Below, piece by piece: positions 35,797-44,797 of a stretch of DNA of 64,000 nt. The stretch lies in assembly GCA_023428135.1 (NCBI GenBank), contig JAEYZG010000050.1, positions 1 through 64,000 of the forward strand, given 5' to 3'. Under the pieces are notes generated by a model that had not been told where the DNA came from, did not search any database, and worked only from the letters and a program-made list of their open reading frames with translations. This DNA is from Bacteroidota bacterium (GTDB taxonomy: Bacteria > Bacteroidota > Bacteroidia > Cytophagales > Cytophagaceae). Each line of letters opens with the position of its first letter. The first letter of the stretch is position 1. Both the position numbers and the translations under genes were made by a program.

Positions 35797-36879
35797 TTAA
35801 TTTTCTATGAAAACGTTTGCAGAAATCGGAAAATGATCAGATCCAAAGACAGAATCATGGGTAATAAATTTGATAAATTTTATTTGCTTCGAAGCAAAAA
35901 TATTATCAATTCTTAAAAAAGAATATTTGCCTGAATAAGTAAATCCGAACCCATTTCCCTTTTCCTCAAATCCGTTTTTCAGATGTTTTTTGAATTGTTC
36001 ATAAACATAACTATAGGGTACATCATTAAAGTCTCCACAGACAATTGTAGGGTAAGGGCTATTTTTTACATGGTTTAGTATTTGTTTTAATTGTTCAGAT
36101 CTTTCGATAGCTCCATTTTTATATTTTCTTATAGAAGTAAATAACAGCTCCTTTTCAACTTGAGTCCCTGAAAAAATTTTTTGGTCAATATTCATTGATT
36201 GGAGGTGAACATTGTAAACTCGTAAAATTTTATTTTCCCTTATTTTAATATCTGCGAATATTGCTTGGTTGAAGGTGCTGCTCTTAAATTTAACCTCTCC
36301 GGATTTGAGAATTTTATATTTCGAAAATATTGCCAACCCAAGTTTTTGAGGGGGAATATCATAATAAGGAATAATACATGAGTTAGGGTAGCTTTTTTTA
36401 AAGATTTTCGCGGTGTTCAAATTTTTAATACTATTATTTGTGTAAAACTCCTGCATACAGACAATTTGAGCTCCATTTTTTTTTATCCAATTGATTGAAT
36501 TTTGGGATTGCTTGGTTTTTGGATCACCATTAATATGATAAGCACTAAAGACCTGGACATTATAACTTACGATATTTATTGACTCTTTATCTTTTTTATG
36601 TAAGCTTAATTGAAATGTTCTCCCAATGTATTTGAAACCACCCAAAAGAAATAGGAAGAAAAATAGAATTGATTTGGTATGTCGTTTTTTAAAAAGATAA
36701 AAAATGATTAATAAAACATTAAATAAAGCAAAAAAAGGAATTAATAATGGTATGAAAATAAAAATATGAACCTTTTGCGGGGAAAATTCATTTGAAAGAT
36801 ATACGAGAAGGATTCCCCCAAAAATTAGAACTGTGAAGATTAAATTCACTGAAAACCAACTGTTTTTAACGGATTTCAT
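35797..36879 (-). CDS. Membrane-anchored endonuclease/exonuclease/phosphatase-family protein
   Basis: 360 residues. Three hydrophobic segments fill about residues 8-100 (for example FTVLIFGGILLVYL and LIPFFALFNVLLIIFYLF), then a soluble EEP domain with the metal Glu in VCMQEFYT, the GDFNDVPYSYVY block and the catalytic GSDHFPIS end. The active site probably faces outward. This architecture is common in Bacteroidota; the substrate is unknown. Confidence 0.87.
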   Translation of the reverse strand: MKSVKNSWFSVNLIFTVLIFGGILLVYLSNEFSPQKVHIFIFIPLLIPFFALFNVLLIIFYLFKKRHTKSILFFFLFLLGGFKYIGRTFQLSLHKKDKESINIVSYNVQVFSAYHINGDPKTKQSQNSINWIKKNGAQIVCMQEFYTNNSIKNLNTAKIFKKSYPNSCIIPYYDIPPQKLGLAIFSKYKILKSGEVKFKSSTFNQAIFADIKIRENKILRVYNVHLQSMNIDQKIFSGTQVEKELLFTSIRKYKNGAIERSEQLKQILNHVKNSPYPTIVCGDFNDVPYSYVYEQFKKHLKNGFEEKGNGFGFTYSGKYSFLRIDNIFASKQIKFIKFITHDSVFGSDHFPISANVFIEN

Positions 36880-36925
36880 TGAAAGTATTATTTCTGTAAA
36901 TTAAATTTAATTTTAGGTAATATTT

Positions 36926-36955
36926 TTTGAAAAAAAAGAATTTTAGTTAATTTTG
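36926..36955 (+). promoter_or_regulatory. Promoter of the rimP-nusA-infB operon
   Basis: TTTG at 36926-36929, 18 bases, then TAATTTTG at 36948-36955: a full match to the Bacteroidota -33/-7 promoter. The expected start of transcription is near 36962, giving a leader of about 60 bases that contains the hairpin at 36985-37007. Confidence 0.75.
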
Positions 36956-36984
36956 CATTGTTCAAATTTAGGATAAGTATGATT

Positions 36985-37014
36985 AAGAGGGGACATAGTC
37001 CCCTCTTTTATTTA
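36985..37014 (+). terminator. Terminator-like hairpin in the rimP leader
   Basis: A perfect 10-bp stem (AAGAGGGGAC and its complement) with the loop ATA, followed by TTATTTAT. It lies between the operon promoter and the rimP ATG at 37025. Placed there it could act as an attenuator or as a 5' stabilising structure. A 12-codon reading frame (ATG at 36979, stop at 37015-37017, MIKRGHSPLFYL) runs through it. Confidence 0.65.
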
Positions 37015-37024
37015 TAAATTATTA

Positions 37025-37498
37025 ATGAAGATAGAGGAGAAGATACTTCAGATTGCTGAAAAAAACCTTTTGAGTGATGATTTGTTCATTGTTGATTTGG
37101 TGATTACTGGTAATTCGGGGAGGCAAAAGATTAGCATAACTCTGGATGGGGATAAGGGAGTGGATATTGATACGTGTGCATATCTGAGCAGGAAGGTAGG
37201 AAATGAGATTGAAGAAACCAATTTAATTGATTCTGCCTATGTTTTGGAAGTTTCTTCCCCCGGGATAGATCAACCATTGAAACTAAAGAGACAGTATTAT
37301 AGGAATATTGGCCGAAGAGTAAGTGTTACCTTATTAGATGAAAGTCAAATAAATGGTTTACTGAAAGAAGTTAACGAAGAGGTAATAATTCTGGATGCAG
37401 AAAAGAAAGATAAAGCATCAAAAAAAATTATAATAGAAAGCCGTCAAATCGCTTTCAATGATATTAAGAAAACAAATGTTCTAGTTTCATTTAAATAA
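37025..37498 (+). CDS. rimP: Ribosome maturation factor RimP
   Basis: A 157-residue two-domain protein for 30S subunit maturation. The SRKVGNEIEE segment with YVLEVSSPGIDQPLKLKRQYYRNIGR is the family core. It begins the conserved rimP-nusA-infB order, 4 bases before nusA. Confidence 0.95.
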   Translation: MKIEEKILQIAEKNLLSDDLFIVDLVITGNSGRQKISITLDGDKGVDIDTCAYLSRKVGNEIEETNLIDSAYVLEVSSPGIDQPLKLKRQYYRNIGRRVSVTLLDESQINGLLKEVNEEVIILDAEKKDKASKKIIIESRQIAFNDIKKTNVLVSFK

Positions 37499-37502
37499 AG
37501 AA

Positions 37503-38756
37503 ATGGAGAGTTCAATATTAATCGAGTCATTTGCGGAATTTGCAAAATTTAAAAACATTGATCGTCCGACAATGATCAGGATTCTGGAAGATGTTTTCAG
37601 AACAATGATCAGAAAGAAATTTGTCACAGACGAAAACTTTGATGTTATTATCAATGTTGACAAAGGTGACCTGGAAATTTGGCGTATTCGCGAAATTGTT
37701 GATGATGAATTTGCAGAAGATAGTTTTGATTTTGATGAAAATAAACATATTTCGCTTACAGACGCAAGAAAGATAGAGGCAGATTTTGAAGTTGGAGAAG
37801 AAGTAGCTGAAGAAGTGAAACTTATAGATTTTGGTAGAAGATTGGTAATGACCGCCCGCCAAACTCTTATCCAGAAAATTAAAGATCTTGAAAAGGATAT
37901 TCTTTTTCAAAAATATAAAGAAATAGTAGGCGAAATTATCGCTGGAGAAGTCTATCAGATTCTGAATAAAGAAGTTCTTTTATTAGATGGAGAAGGTAAT
38001 GAGCTTGTTTTACCTAGGAGCGAACAGATTCCAAAAGATAGATTCAGAAAAGGTGATAGTGCAAGAGCTATTGTCCATCGTGTAGAAATGCATAATGGCA
38101 ATCCAAAAATTATCTTATCCAGAACATCACCTGCTTTCCTTGAAAGATTATTTGAAAGTGAAGTCCCTGAAGTTTATGATGGTCTGATTTCTATTAAAAA
38201 AGTAGTTAGAGAACCAGGGGAAAGAGCAAAGGTGGCAGTAGAATCATATGATGATAGAATCGATCCTGTAGGGGCATGTGTTGGTATGAAAGGGTCAAGA
38301 ATACACAGTATTGTTAGAGAACTGGAAAATGAAAATATTGATGTTATCAATTTTACAGACAACCTGGAACTTTACATTGCGAGAGCATTAAGTCCTGCTA
38401 AAATTGGAAATATAAAAATCGATGGAGATGAAGGACGAGTTTCTGTATTCTTAAAGCCAGATCAAGTATCACTTGCGATAGGTAAAGGCGGTCAAAATAT
38501 TAAATTGGCAAGCAAACTTGTAGGGATGGAAATAGATGTATTCCGCGAACTTTCAGAGCAGGAAGAGGAAGATGTCGATCTTTCAGAGTTTAGCGATGAA
38601 ATTGAATCCTGGATTATCGAGGAGTTGAAAAGAGTTGGTCTGGACACAGCTAAAAGTGTGTTGGCTCTTACAAAAGATGACCTTGTAAGAAGAACAGAAC
38701 TAGAAGAGGAAACGATAGAAGATGTTCTTAGTATTCTGAAGCAAGAGTTCGAATAA
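37503..38756 (+). CDS. nusA: Transcription termination/antitermination factor NusA
   Basis: 417 residues: an N-terminal RNA-polymerase-binding domain, an S1 domain (about 135-200, GEIIAGEVYQILNKEVLLLDG), two KH domains with GACVGMKGSRIHSIVREL and LAIGKGGQNIKLASKL, and a C-terminal helical part of about 60 residues (EELKRVGLDTAKSVL). In other bacteria NusA regulates its own operon. The terminator-like leader hairpin 500 bases upstream would be a suitable target, which is inference. Confidence 0.96.
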   Translation: MESSILIESFAEFAKFKNIDRPTMIRILEDVFRTMIRKKFVTDENFDVIINVDKGDLEIWRIREIVDDEFAEDSFDFDENKHISLTDARKIEADFEVGEEVAEEVKLIDFGRRLVMTARQTLIQKIKDLEKDILFQKYKEIVGEIIAGEVYQILNKEVLLLDGEGNELVLPRSEQIPKDRFRKGDSARAIVHRVEMHNGNPKIILSRTSPAFLERLFESEVPEVYDGLISIKKVVREPGERAKVAVESYDDRIDPVGACVGMKGSRIHSIVRELENENIDVINFTDNLELYIARALSPAKIGNIKIDGDEGRVSVFLKPDQVSLAIGKGGQNIKLASKLVGMEIDVFRELSEQEEEDVDLSEFSDEIESWIIEELKRVGLDTAKSVLALTKDDLVRRTELEEETIEDVLSILKQEFE

Positions 38757-38795
38757 AAATTACTTTTACAATTATTATTATTACAATATTAGGTA

Positions 38796-41700
38796 ATGAC
38801 TGAAGAAAAAATGATGAGGCTAAGCCAGGTGGCAAGAAAACTGAATGTAGGTCTTTCTACAATTACAGAACACCTTGCTGCTAAAGGCTTTGAAATTGAA
38901 AATAATCCTAATTCAAAAATTACGCTTCAACAATTCAACTTGCTGATGAAAGAATTCGAATCCTCAGCACTTGATAAAAAAGAAGCGTCTGGTCTCACCA
39001 TTGGTAAAAAACATTCTGACAACATTATCATTGAGTCGGAAAATACAGCTGAGAAAAGAGCTAAAGAAGAAGATGAAGAGTTCTTCATTAAAAATACGAG
39101 TTCGGAAAAAAGTAAACCGGCAGAAGAGCAGGTTGTCAAAGCTGAGCCTGTTAAGGAACCGCAAGTAGAAGCAGCTTCAGAATCAGACTTGTCAAAAGTA
39201 AAGCTTCAAGGGATAAAAGTTTTAGGAAAGATAGATCTGAATGAAAAGAAAAAGCCGAAACCTAAAATTGAAGAACCTACTACAGAAGTAAAAGAAATTA
39301 AACAAGTTGTAGAGCAACCTAAAGAAGTTAAAAAGGTAGACGAGCCGGTATCTGTAAAAGAGGAGCCAGCGCCAGAAAAACCTGTAAAAGAAGTTCAGGA
39401 AATAATTGAAGTTAAGGAACCTGAAAAGCCAAAAGTTGAAGAAGTAGTAGTAGCTCCTGTTGCGCCTGAACCTAAGGAAACCAAGATTCCGGAAGTGAAG
39501 AAGGAAGAAAAGACGGTAGAGGAAACCGTAAAGCCAGTTCAGGTGACCGAAGAAGTAATCACAAAACCTCTACAGCAAATGCCACCGGTTGTTAAACCAC
39601 AGGAAGAGGAGGAATTAATAAAGGCCAAGGCAGATACATTAAAAGGTCTTACTGTAATGGGTAAGATAGAATTGCCTGATAAGCCTAAGAAAAAGGACAA
39701 TAAACCTGTAGCCTCTTCTGATGACAAGGACAAAAAGAAACTTAAGAGAAAGCGTAAAAGGCTTAGGATTCCAGGGAAGGATGGACAGCCCAATGTTCAG
39801 GCAGGAGGGTCTCCTCAGACTCAGTCAGGAGCAGGAACACCATCTAGAGACAATAGACCGGGTAATGCTAACAGACCTGGAAATGCGAACAGGGATAATA
39901 ATAACAGAAACAAAAACTTTAAGAAGCCAGTTGTAAAAGAGGAGGTTTCTGATAAACAGATTCAGGATCAAATCAAAGCTACACTTGCAAAATTAAGCGG
40001 AAACAAAGGGCCTGTTAATAGAGCAAAATACAGAAAAGATAAAAGGTCTGCATTTGCTGAGGCTGAAGAAGAAAGGATGCTTCATGAACATGAGCAAGCC
40101 AAAGTACTCAGAGTTACAGAATATATTTCTGCTAACGACTTAGCTGTAATGATGGAAGTTTCTGTCAACCAGGTTATCTCAACATGCCTTAGTTTAGGTA
40201 TGTTTGTTTCAATTAATCAAAGATTAGATGCCGAAGCAATTACTGTAATTGCAGATGAGTTCGGGTATTCTACAGAATTTATCTCAAGCGATGAAGAAGA
40301 AATAATTGCTGAAGCTGAAGACCACCCTGAAGATATGGTTGAAAGAGCTCCTATAGTAACAATTATGGGACACGTCGATCACGGTAAAACTTCACTCCTT
40401 GATTATATAAGAAAAACCAAAGTAGTTCAAGGCGAAGCCGGAGGTATAACTCAGCACATTGGTGCATATAATGTAACTACAGATTCAGGTAAGAAAATTA
40501 CCTTCCTAGACACTCCAGGTCACGAAGCGTTTACCGCCATGCGTGCCAGAGGAGCTAAAATTACGGACATTGTAATTATAGTTGTAGCCGCAGACGATAG
40601 TGTGATGCCACAAACTAAAGAGGCAATTAATCATGCTATGGTTGCAGGTGTACCAATAGTAATTGCTATTAATAAGGTTGATAAACCTACGGCTAACCCA
40701 GATAAAATAAAAGAAGAACTTGCGAAGGAAAATATCCTGGTTGAAGATTGGGGTGGAAAATATCAGTGTGAATTAATATCTGCGAAGAGCGGAAAAGGTA
40801 TTTCTGAGTTGTTGGATAAAGTTTTATTAGAGGCGGAAATTTTGGATTTAAAGGCAAATCCTAACAGGAAAGCTTCTGGTACTATTGTAGAAGCATCTCT
40901 TGATAAAGGCCGCGGTTATCTGGCTACAGTTCTTGTTCAGAGTGGTTCTCTTAGTGTTGGAGATGTTGTAGTGGCAGGTGCTCACTATGGAAAGGTTAAG
41001 GCGATGACTGATCATAGAGGCGTTAAAGTGAAAAAGGCTGGCCCATCTACTCCTGTTCAGTTGCTTGGTCTAAATGGGGCTCCTCAGGCTGGTGATAAAT
41101 TCCATGTTATGGAGTCTGAAAGAGAGGCAAGGGAAATCGCAACAAAGAGAGAACAATTGCTTCGTGAGCAGAATATCCGTACGAGAAAGCATATTACACT
41201 TGATGAAATTGGAAGAAGACTTGCAATCGGAAACTTCAAAGAACTTAACATTATCGTTAAAGGTGATGTTGACGGTTCAGTAGAGGCACTTTCAGACTCA
41301 TTGCTTAAACTTTCTACTCCTGAAATTCAGGTTAGAATTATCCATAAAGCAGTTGGTGCAATTTCTGAATCAGACGTGTTGCTTGCGTCGGCTTCAGATG
41401 CAATCATTGTTGGTTTCCAGGTAAGGCCGACTACAACATCGAGAAAGCTTGCTGATCAGGAAGAAATTGAGATCAGACTTTACTCCATCATTTACGATGC
41501 AATTAATGAGGTGAAAGATGCTATGGAAGGTATGCTTGAACCGAAACTTGAAGAGGTTGTTGTGGCCAATGTTGAAGTAAGAGAGACATTTAAGATTTCA
41601 AAAGTTGGTACTATTGCAGGATGCTATGTGACTGATGGACTTATCAGAAGACAAAGTAAAGTTAGAGTTGTAAGGGACGGTATCGTTGTCCATACAGGCA

Positions 41701-41849
41701 AGCTTGATTCATTGAAAAGGTATAAGGATGATGTGAGTGAAGTGAAATTTGGATATGAGTGTGGATTGAGCTTCCAGGGATTTAATGACCTTCAAGTAGG
41801 TGATATAGTGGAGGCGTTTGAAGAGAAAGAAACGAAACGTACATTATAG
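38796..41849 (+). CDS. infB: Translation initiation factor IF-2
   Basis: 1017 residues. An IF2-N-like start (MRLSQVARKLNVGLSTITEHL) is followed by about 300 residues of Lys/Glu/Pro/Val-rich linker and a basic Gly/Asn-rich stretch (NRPGNANRPGNANRDNNNR). The GTPase part has G1 GHVDHGKTS, G3 DTPGHEAF, G4 NKVDK and G5 SAKSGKG, then the C1/C2 domains. Other-frame ORFs in the linker are shadows. It ends the operon at a strong terminator. Confidence 0.97.
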   Translation: MTEEKMMRLSQVARKLNVGLSTITEHLAAKGFEIENNPNSKITLQQFNLLMKEFESSALDKKEASGLTIGKKHSDNIIIESENTAEKRAKEEDEEFFIKNTSSEKSKPAEEQVVKAEPVKEPQVEAASESDLSKVKLQGIKVLGKIDLNEKKKPKPKIEEPTTEVKEIKQVVEQPKEVKKVDEPVSVKEEPAPEKPVKEVQEIIEVKEPEKPKVEEVVVAPVAPEPKETKIPEVKKEEKTVEETVKPVQVTEEVITKPLQQMPPVVKPQEEEELIKAKADTLKGLTVMGKIELPDKPKKKDNKPVASSDDKDKKKLKRKRKRLRIPGKDGQPNVQAGGSPQTQSGAGTPSRDNRPGNANRPGNANRDNNNRNKNFKKPVVKEEVSDKQIQDQIKATLAKLSGNKGPVNRAKYRKDKRSAFAEAEEERMLHEHEQAKVLRVTEYISANDLAVMMEVSVNQVISTCLSLGMFVSINQRLDAEAITVIADEFGYSTEFISSDEEEIIAEAEDHPEDMVERAPIVTIMGHVDHGKTSLLDYIRKTKVVQGEAGGITQHIGAYNVTTDSGKKITFLDTPGHEAFTAMRARGAKITDIVIIVVAADDSVMPQTKEAINHAMVAGVPIVIAINKVDKPTANPDKIKEELAKENILVEDWGGKYQCELISAKSGKGISELLDKVLLEAEILDLKANPNRKASGTIVEASLDKGRGYLATVLVQSGSLSVGDVVVAGAHYGKVKAMTDHRGVKVKKAGPSTPVQLLGLNGAPQAGDKFHVMESEREAREIATKREQLLREQNIRTRKHITLDEIGRRLAIGNFKELNIIVKGDVDGSVEALSDSLLKLSTPEIQVRIIHKAVGAISESDVLLASASDAIIVGFQVRPTTTSRKLADQEEIEIRLYSIIYDAINEVKDAMEGMLEPKLEEVVVANVEVRETFKISKVGTIAGCYVTDGLIRRQSKVRVVRDGIVVHTGKLDSLKRYKDDVSEVKFGYECGLSFQGFNDLQVGDIVEAFEEKETKRTL

Positions 41850-41863
41850 GTTTTTGAAAGCTG

Positions 41864-41912
41864 TTTGTAAAAATAAAAAAGCCCCAGATTGGGGCTTTTT
41901 TATTTTTACAAA
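41864..41912. terminator. Bidirectional terminator between infB and hpf
   Basis: A 49-base perfect palindrome: 23-base arms (41864-41886 and 41890-41912) around GAT, with a GCCCC core and A/T-runs on both sides. It serves the convergent infB and hpf transcripts. Confidence 0.92.
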
Positions 41913-41931
41913 TAATCTGAGTTGATACAGA

Positions 41932-42231
41932 TTACATTGAGTTCATTTTTTCTTTTGTCTTCTGAAGTTGACGTTTTAGGTTTTCATACACTAAGTCAAC
42001 AGCTTCTTCAAATGAAGCAGCCTGCTCTTTTGCCATTACAGATGTTCCTGGCAGAAAAAGTTTAACATGTACAGATTTATTGCCTTTAACATCATCAGTT
42101 TCGACCCGAAGGTAAACATCTCCTTCAGTGATTCTATCATAAAAAGTTTCAAGTTTATCCAGTTTTTTCTGAATAAAATCTAGCAACTTTTTGTCTGCGT
42201 CGAAATGGATAGATTGCATTTGAAGTTTCAT
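41932..42231 (-). CDS. Ribosome hibernation-promoting factor (HPF/RaiA family)
   Basis: 99 residues from the ATG at 42231 (MKLQMQSIHFDADKKLLDFI), where family homology begins; the frame is open to 42255 but those codons look like leader. EKQAASFEEAVDL-type helices and the C-terminal LKRQLQKTKEKM are typical of short HPF/YfiA proteins, which bind 30S and silence ribosomes in stationary phase. Third in the rpsU-xer-hpf set. Confidence 0.92.
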   Translation of the reverse strand: MKLQMQSIHFDADKKLLDFIQKKLDKLETFYDRITEGDVYLRVETDDVKGNKSVHVKLFLPGTSVMAKEQAASFEEAVDLVYENLKRQLQKTKEKMNSM

Positions 42232-42255
42232 AGTTATATAATTTAAAGTTATCAA

Positions 42256-43134
42256 TCATGCTTTTGGATGAGCCTGCTCAAAAATAGCTTTGAGCTTATC
42301 CAGAGAATTATGGGTATAAACCTGAGTTGCGGCAAGGCTGCTATGCCCCAACAAATCCTTAATAGCATTCAAATCTGCTCCTTTATTGAGAAGGTGAGTT
42401 GCAAATGTATGCCTCAAAACATGGGGACTTCTTTTCTCTAAAGTAGGTATCGTGTCAAGATAGTTTTTTACCGTGCGGTAGATAAACATTGGATAGCCTT
42501 GATCTCCCTTGTCTGTGATAATTAAATATTCACTTGGCCTTTCAATCACCTTCTCTCTCTCCTTCTTATATATATTAATAAGATTCATTAGGTTTTCGTT
42601 CAGAGGGATGATACGCTCTTTGCTTCCTTTCCCTTTGATTTTAATAATACGCTCAAACCCGTTGATGTGTTCTTCTTTTATGGAAATAAGTTCAGATAAA
42701 CGAATACCGGTTCCATAAAGAAGTTCAAGGATAAGTTTATCTCTTAATCCATAAAAGTCTTTGGAGAATATAAATTGATCAAGAAGTTTTAGTATGTCAT
42801 TTTCCTCAACGAAATGAGGTAATTGTTTATTTATTTTTGGGGCTTTAAGACGAAGTGTAGGGTCTTTCTGAATCGCATTTTGCTTAAGTAGGTACTTATA
42901 AAATGATTTGAGGCAAGCGATCTTTCTATTTATTGTTTTGGCTGTAATTTCGTTTTCTGCTAGTGTTACAATCCAGGCCCTGATCATCTGGTACGAGGCT
43001 CCAGAAGGGCATAGCAGATCATAGCTGTCTTTTGAAAAGGCAGAAAACTGAGCAAGATCATTCTGATATGAAATAAAGGTATGATTGCTATACCTTTTTT
43101 CATATCTTATATAGTTTAAATACGAATCTATCAT
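42256..43134 (-). CDS. Tyrosine recombinase of the XerC/XerD type
   Basis: 292 residues: an N-terminal SAM-like DNA-binding domain (YIRYEKRYSNHTFISYQNDL) and a catalytic domain with Arg in GTGIRLSELISI, Lys in KGKGSKERIIPL, His-x-x-Arg in PHVLRHTFATHLL, LLGHSSLAATQ and the nucleophile Tyr in VYTHNSLDKL. The length and lack of insertions fit chromosome-dimer resolution rather than a phage integrase. Its place between rpsU and hpf is the usual Bacteroidota arrangement. XerC versus XerD cannot be told. Confidence 0.92.
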   Translation of the reverse strand: MIDSYLNYIRYEKRYSNHTFISYQNDLAQFSAFSKDSYDLLCPSGASYQMIRAWIVTLAENEITAKTINRKIACLKSFYKYLLKQNAIQKDPTLRLKAPKINKQLPHFVEENDILKLLDQFIFSKDFYGLRDKLILELLYGTGIRLSELISIKEEHINGFERIIKIKGKGSKERIIPLNENLMNLINIYKKEREKVIERPSEYLIITDKGDQGYPMFIYRTVKNYLDTIPTLEKRSPHVLRHTFATHLLNKGADLNAIKDLLGHSSLAATQVYTHNSLDKLKAIFEQAHPKA

Positions 43135-43136
43135 AA

Positions 43137-43165
43137 TAGTACTACCTGAAAATCAGGTAATACTA
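43137..43165. repeat. Hairpin between rpsU and the xer gene
   Basis: Arms TAGTA-c-TACCTGA and TCAGGTA-a-TACTA (12 pairs, one mismatch) around AAA, ending 2 bases before the xer start codon. There is no T-run on the minus strand, so it is more likely an RNA-processing or translation-control structure that sets rpsU apart from the genes below it. Confidence 0.5.
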
Positions 43166-43202
43166 AACATAATAAAAAAAATCTTATTTCAAAAGAAAGA
43201 AA

Positions 43203-43397
43203 CTATATTGTTTCTTGCTCATTAAGTTTTTGTCTGTAGACAGCTCTGATTTTTTCAGTTCTTTTGGAAACAGATTTTTTTTCGTAATAGCTTCTTGCGC
43301 GAAGTTCTTTCAATACGCCTGTTCTTTCGAATTTCTTTTTAAATCTCTTAAGAGCTTTATCTATTGACTCGTTTTCTTTTACGTTGATGATAATCAT
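43203..43397 (-). CDS. rpsU: Small ribosomal subunit protein bS21
   Basis: 64 residues: MIIINVKENESIDKALKRFKKKFERTG, then a basic tail (RSYYEKKSVSKRTEKIRAVYRQ), matching Bacteroidota bS21. In this phylum bS21 is known to influence anti-Shine-Dalgarno availability. A perfect -7 box lies 22 bases upstream. Confidence 0.96.
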   Translation of the reverse strand: MIIINVKENESIDKALKRFKKKFERTGVLKELRARSYYEKKSVSKRTEKIRAVYRQKLNEQETI

Positions 43398-43418
43398 TTA
43401 TTTTCAATTTAAGGGATG

Positions 43419-43426
43419 CAAATATA
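43419..43426 (-). promoter_or_regulatory. -7 box for rpsU
   Basis: TATATTTG on the minus strand fits TAnnTTTG exactly; transcription would start near 43412, about 15 bases before the rpsU ATG. No clear -33 element is seen. Confidence 0.5.
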
Positions 43427-43468
43427 AGTAATTATTCACAAATATTCACTTGTCCTGATTTAAAATTT

Positions 43469-44608
43469 TTAATTTATTAGATTTTTACTTATAACTATTT
43501 TTTGAATTTCTGAAGTTCCTTCTCCTATAGTACAAAGCTTTGCGTCTCTATAAAATTTTTCTACCGGGAAATCCTTTGTATATCCATATCCACCAAAAAT
43601 TTGTACAGCTTCATTGGCAATTTTTACCGCAACTTCGGATGCATAGTATTTTGCCATTGCCGCTTCTTTAGTCATATGAATTCCTTTGATTTTCATATCT
43701 GCGGCTTTATATGTAAGGAGATTTGCAGCCTCAAGTTCGGTTGCCATTTCTGCCAGTTTAAATGAAATTCCCTGGAAAGAAGCAATTGGTTTATTGAATT
43801 GGTGACGTTCCTGAGAATATTTCAGGGCTGCATCAAAAGCGCCTTCTGCAATACCAAGACTTAAAGCAGCAATTGATATTCTGCCTCCATCAAGAACTTT
43901 CATTGCCTGTACAAAGCCATCTCCTTTATTACCAAGCATTTGATCTTTGTGGACTCTTACATTATCAAATATAAGTTCTGTTGTTTCTGATGCTCGCATT
44001 CCCAATTTATTTTCTTTTTTTCCTGAGGTAAATCCGGCAGTTCCTTTCTCAATAATAAATGCAGTAGAGCAGCGATGTTCACCTGGGTTTCCTGTTCTTG
44101 TTATCACCACAGCAATGTCCCCTGATTTTCCATGGGTTATAAAGTTCTTTGATCCATTTATTATCCAATAATCTCCGTCCTGAACAGCGACGGTTTTCAT
44201 ATTGCCAGCGTCAGATCCTGTATTGGGTTCAGTAAGGCCCCATGCTCCTATAAATTCTGCTGAAGCAAGTTTTGGTAAATATTTCTTTTTTTGATCCTCA
44301 TTACCAAAGGATAAAATATGGCCAGTGCAGAGGGAATTGTGCGCAGCCACCGAAAGTCCAATCGCTCCATCAATTTTGGATATTTCCTTGATTGCAGTAA
44401 TGTATTCAAAATAAGAGAATCCAGAACCTCCGTATAACTCAGGTACTAGAACCCCCATAAGTCCCAATTCTCCCAGTTTTTTAAAGAGAGGAACAGGGAA
44501 CTCCTGTTTTTCATCCCATTCCAATACATGAGGTTTTATGTTTCTCTGGCCAAAATCTTGTACCATTTTGGCTATCATTTGTTGATTTTCGTTGAGATCA
44601 AAATTCAT
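43469..44608 (-). CDS. Acyl-CoA dehydrogenase
   Basis: A 379-residue FAD flavoenzyme catalysing the first oxidation of acyl-CoA. It has GAWGLTEPNTGSDAGNM (FAD/substrate loop), RASETTELIFDNVRVHKDQMLG, the QFNKPIASFQGISFKLA helix, and the catalytic Glu in KLCTIGEGTSEIQKIVI near the C-terminus. This spacing matches short-chain acyl-CoA dehydrogenases. It is divergent from the UDP-glucose dehydrogenase gene and has no beta-oxidation partner nearby. Confidence 0.94.
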   Translation of the reverse strand: MNFDLNENQQMIAKMVQDFGQRNIKPHVLEWDEKQEFPVPLFKKLGELGLMGVLVPELYGGSGFSYFEYITAIKEISKIDGAIGLSVAAHNSLCTGHILSFGNEDQKKKYLPKLASAEFIGAWGLTEPNTGSDAGNMKTVAVQDGDYWIINGSKNFITHGKSGDIAVVITRTGNPGEHRCSTAFIIEKGTAGFTSGKKENKLGMRASETTELIFDNVRVHKDQMLGNKGDGFVQAMKVLDGGRISIAALSLGIAEGAFDAALKYSQERHQFNKPIASFQGISFKLAEMATELEAANLLTYKAADMKIKGIHMTKEAAMAKYYASEVAVKIANEAVQIFGGYGYTKDFPVEKFYRDAKLCTIGEGTSEIQKIVISKNLIN

Positions 44609-44742
44609 ACTCTAAAAATAATTTTTTTTAATAAACGTTGTATTATTTTAATTTGTTGAGAAAAAATTGAACTTTTGGTTAAAATCGAAAAAAAAGTAAT
44701 TCCAACATTGTGCCTCTTGATAAAGTTATAAAAAAGTAATGC

Positions 44743-44750
44743 TATCTTAG
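44743..44750 (+). promoter_or_regulatory. Candidate -7 box upstream of the sugar-nucleotide genes
   Basis: TATCTTAG is one base from TAnnTTTG; a TTG lies upstream at 44717-44719, but the 23-base gap is longer than usual. It would drive the UDP-glucose dehydrogenase gene at 44798. Confidence 0.3.
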
Positions 44751-44797
44751 CAAATGGAATTATATTGAATTTTTGGTAAACCGTTAACTTTATAATC

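Noticed and set aside
39100..39960. Tandem repeat or separate genes within the Lys/Glu/Pro-rich part of infB
   Set aside because: It is a low-complexity linker of IF-2 with no regular period; ORFs on the other strand and frames here are composition shadows.
42256..43134. Phage or integron integrase
   Set aside because: It lies between rpsU and hpf in the standard Bacteroidota order, has XerC/D length, and no attachment site or phage gene is near.
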